64,000 nt of DNA from Trematomus loennbergii. Lineage: Eukaryota > Chordata > Actinopteri > Perciformes > Nototheniidae. The notes beneath the pieces were generated by a model, which was not told the origin of the DNA, searched no databases, and saw only the letters and a list, made by a program, of their open reading frames with translations. Where the stretch lies: positions 17,050,380 through 17,114,379 of the forward strand of contig JAAOOA010000027.1 of the NCBI GenBank assembly GCA_012861695.1, given 5' to 3'. The position numbers were made by a program, and so were the translations under genes. This document shows, piece by piece, positions 11,358-64,000 of the stretch (positions are counted from its first letter, which is position 1; every line of letters starts with the position of its first letter).

Positions 11358-11766
11358 GTAAGTCGTTTTGTACTATGGCACATTGTTCATTATCATAAAC
11401 AATGTGCCATCCTTAGCGTTTCGTGTATCCGTTCCCAGAGGTTGGACAAAACCTCACCACACAAGCGGTTTACGGCTTTGCTTTAGCTCGTTTGCTAATG
11501 CATCACTCCCTCAATAACTAAGATGTGTTAACGTTAGCTAGTTTGTGAACACTAGTTTAGGTGGTTGTCATGTTATCTTGTGCTATCATTAAGGGAAAAG
11601 ATGTTAACATACCAGTCTTTTAACTAGCTATATATCCACTCTGTTTTGCTGCTAACAATCCCATGTAGCTAGCTAACAAATGCATCGCTACCTAAATTAG
11701 TAACGTATTGTTGAGTTACTTGTATTAACTCTTGTTTACATATTTCCACCTCCTCCTCAGGAGACC

Positions 11767-60669
<48,903 letters not shown>

Positions 60670-63600
60670 GTAGGGGGTCTCCACTGATCCACGTTTGCAC
60701 ACACACACACACATGCTGACCCATCGCTCTCCCGTGGACAACCATTTTGTATTTAGCACATTGACGGTTTCCTGGGGTTTCAAAAGCACAGCGGGTTAAG
60801 ACACTTTTTTTACTTGGAGCAGGACAGATATTGATATTGGGCGTGAATCATTTTATGGATAGCTGTGTATCGGTTGGTAGTTTACGAAATAATTTAGATA
60901 TTGCTATCTGAATGTTTTTTCTTATCATTTCGGCAAAAACAACGTCGCGCGGAAGGAAAGTTTTTGGGGAAAAATTGAATAAACTAAACTAAAAAGTCAC
61001 ACAGTGCCGACTTCTAACGTTGTTCAAAAAACAATTTTAAGATTTTCTTTTTATCGCAGCAGGGTTTTGTGATAGAAGTGCAAATATTTGAAATCCAGAC
61101 ACCACAGGTAGCCAGATGAAGGAGAAGAAATCTGTTCCATTGGGCGCCAAGGTTTTATTCCGAAACCCTGGGTCCAATTTCTCTTTTATTTTCTGCTGTA
61201 CGGTTATAGACCAGCGTCAAGCGCCCTCTACTCCCTCCGAAGTGTATCTCTGCATGGCATTCTCCTCTCACCGCAGGTAGTCATCTCCCTCCGGAAAACG
61301 CTGGTTATTCTCTTATTTCAGCATTGACGGCCACAATGAATGTATGACGTTTGGATCTATATTAACGGGCATGCCTATTCTATCACCGTTTAGCCAAACC
61401 AGCAGCAGGTCTTCATCTCGTCCCCTCGTCTTCGCCTCTCTCCAGCCTGGGCTAGCTTGAAGCTCTGTGGGACGCCATTTGACAAACCGGCCCCCAACTG
61501 GGGATGTGTTTGACTCTTCAGGCTTCCTGATCAAATGGACATTGTCAGCATGGAGAGAATTTTTGTTAATTGGCCATTAGCTGGATATGGGGATCCAGTT
61601 ACAGTCGCACCAAATGGATGGCGAAGAAGTCGGACTTCACGTACATTTTTTAAAAGTTGTATTCGTCATAACTTAGTACAGCTATTTACGACAAAGGGCA
61701 TTCAAGAGATTAACACATACCACAAAAAAACAAAAAAAAATGTAAGTTAACCGTCCTACACTGTATTGATGTTGAAAGCCTATTTTTCTAGTAAAATGCA
61801 ACTATTTCTAACAACTACAGAGACTCCTTAGGATATCAAAATATAATCTTTTTGACTGACTTTTTTTTTTGTTTACATTTAAGGTTGTAATATTGAAACT
61901 AGAAGTGATGCTCCGCCTGATGTTCAAAACGGCCCCCTGTCGGTAGCTCAAATATCAAAAATATTCGTTCATACTAGGCTCTGTTTCACATTGAGGCAAT
62001 TCTTTTAAACACTGCGAGAAGCCATCTCAATCGCCATGCCAGTTATTATAATACTGGTTTGCTTGCGCCACAGCATTCTGAAAATGTACTTGGGAGAGGC
62101 CCTCCTAATGTGCCCCCGTCAAATTTTTTGGGGTGAAATGTTTTTCACAGCCCCAATGCCACCAGCTAGTGTGTTATTTTTGCTTTTTGGAGATGCCGTC
62201 ACAACAGGACATTTCTGCTGATAACATGCTGTCCTACTCGTGTCAAAATGACGTGTTGTTTGACGAATCCTTGGATCTCAGAAGGTGACAGAAAACAAAC
62301 TTCTCCAGTGCTCATCTCATAGTCTCAGTTCCCGTTTGCTTGAGCAGCATTTTGAGTAGAGATGCGTTAACGTCAGATGTTAACGCAGCAGAAATCAAGA
62401 TTTTCACTCGGGCCTTGGAAAGATGAAGGATGGGATTGTGAGGTCTCTGAAAGTGTGGTGTGGATGTGAGCTGGTTTGACTTCCTGTTTGAGCACATGGA
62501 TGTGCGGTTTAAATGACAACAAGCTGACATACAAGTAGCAGATATGTATTAAAGATGAGCTTTTCTACACTGGAAAAAGCCACTTACTCCTAAACACTTG
62601 TGGGTTTACCAAAGTTGTTTACCACCAAGGATATCTGTGCTGTCATACTGCTAGCAATGTGGCCTTCACTGGCAGCCTTTTAAACGTATAACACAGGGCG
62701 GAGAAAGTGTGGAAATGTTCATTGAATCTTCAAAAAAAGAGCATTTTGTTAATGCACACAGAACACATAGAGCGCTTCCTGTAAAGCAAATTCTCTGGCT
62801 TCTTTTCTCCTTTGCTTCTGGGAAGCTCAGGACTTTTCAAAACAACACACTCCCACCACATGGGTCGGATGGGCAGTATATTATCTTCAAGTGACATGTC
62901 AGTAACCGTCATGCCTGCTGTGGCGATTGAACCATGGCCTCATTATTTCTGCCTCCCTTCTTCTCACACTTTCTCTCAGTCTTCCTGGAATCAGGGCAAG
63001 GATAGTTGCAGCTCGGAAGTTGGCTAAGTGAACAGCAAATGTCAGTCACACACTCATAGGATGAGTAATACCCACTCATCCCCTTGATGTGGTGGGACAC
63101 TAATAAATAGCATTCCTGACTTGCCAATGAGTCGTAGCATCGATTTAAAAAAAAACTGGGACACGTTGTCCTCCTCCCACCAGAGCACCTTATCCAAAAT
63201 GTTGAGCCCACCGTGAAGCAGCTGCACATTATAAAGGCTAGTAAACACCAATGTTGTGTACAAGGAGCTTCTATTTGTCCCATGTCCACACTTTAGGTTA
63301 TATTTAATTGTTCTGTTTGTGCCTTAAATGTTATAATATCCTTAATGGAAGAATCAGAATTATGCTGCTGGATTCTAGGCCTGGTGTGGGCTGGCATCCC
63401 ACCGACTCTAGGGATTAACTCGCAAATGCTCAGCCTCTTGGAACTCAATGTTCTCTTGAAGGAAAAAAAATGTTTGAAGCTGAAAAAATAGAAGTATGAA
63501 AAGCTCCCAGACAGTTTCTGCATTGTCCCGTCAGCTGATCAATGTCTCTTGAAAGATGAAGAAGCTTTGTTTTTGGAATCCATCCCCACTACATCCTCTA

Positions 63601-64000
63601 AAAGGCTCCACTTCCTGATGTAATGGCCTTTTTTTTCTTCCGTCTACAGACATTGTGATGAAATCATCCACCCATGTTAAACAAATCAATGTTAAAGTAA
63701 CAGAATGGGAGAGGAACACTATATATTTTGTGTAATCACACTGGATATGAAATGATGACTCATACTTCTACAATTACGAAGTTTACCTTGAAACTTTTGT
63801 ATTATATATTCCCTACAAAACTGAATTTTTCGAGAATGTACAGATGAATTCTATTGAATGTAAAACAATTTTAGTTTTTCACTCTTGCTGTTCTTAATAT
63901 ATACTCCATTTTGTGTATTTTCAGTTTTTAAACATTAGTAAGAGTCGGACTTCAAAAACTAGGACAAGCAGTATAAATTAATTTTACAGCCTTGCGAACA
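60670..64000. other. cep112 intron 20 (partial)
   Basis: No further cep112 exon (family continues VIADMEAQV-like) and no other gene found. A moderately GC-rich unique block lies at 61200-61640. Confidence 0.4.

Noticed and set aside
60670..64000. Further cep112 exons
   Set aside because: No stretch with splice sites matches the expected VIADMEAQV-like continuation; the 61535-61750 open frame shows no coiled coil.

Overview
The window reads as nuclear DNA of a ray-finned (teleost) fish. Genes are split into short exons separated by kilobase introns with canonical GT/AG borders. The introns carry long (TG/CA)n and (CT)n runs and several dispersed repeats typical of fish: hAT-like and TTAA-type miniature elements and a 'tttggtacag' type repeat. 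Two conserved vertebrate genes, prkca and cep112, lie head to head, as expected from vertebrate synteny. Layout. (1) About 1-9,760: three tandem + strand copies, spaced 4.28 and 3.84 kb, of a five-exon gene for a small secreted, proline/serine/asparagine/glutamine-rich repeat protein that I do not recognise. Two proximal promoters (TATA and CCAAT) are visible. Internal repeat number falls from three to two to one across the copies. Only copy 3 has a clean frame (406 aa); copies 1 and 2 carry single-base deletions. (2) 10,332-10,498, - strand: first coding exon of a conventional protein kinase C, most likely prkca. The rest of that gene must lie beyond the left edge, so the secreted-protein array sits antisense inside its first intron. 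(3) About 11,250-60,669 and beyond, + strand: cep112 (centrosomal protein 112). Nineteen coding exons give about 710 of roughly 950 residues: an N-terminal DUF4485-type domain, a linker, then the long coiled coil. The 3' end is outside the window. The divergent prkca/cep112 interval holds an RFX X-box-like site and an ETS site, which suits a centrosome gene. (4) cep112 introns hold miniature transposons (one nested inside another, and two of one family in opposite orientation around exons 14-17), a foldback element, microsatellites, and unique balanced-composition blocks that could be conserved non-coding elements. Sequence quality: frame breaks occur in the tandem genes and also in two cep112 exons that should be under strong constraint (exon 3, net -2; exon 9, -1). 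All look like losses of one base from short homopolymers. The simplest reading is residual long-read assembly error, so frameshifts here should not be taken as pseudogenisation without checking. No rRNA, tRNA, CRISPR or intact transposase gene was seen.
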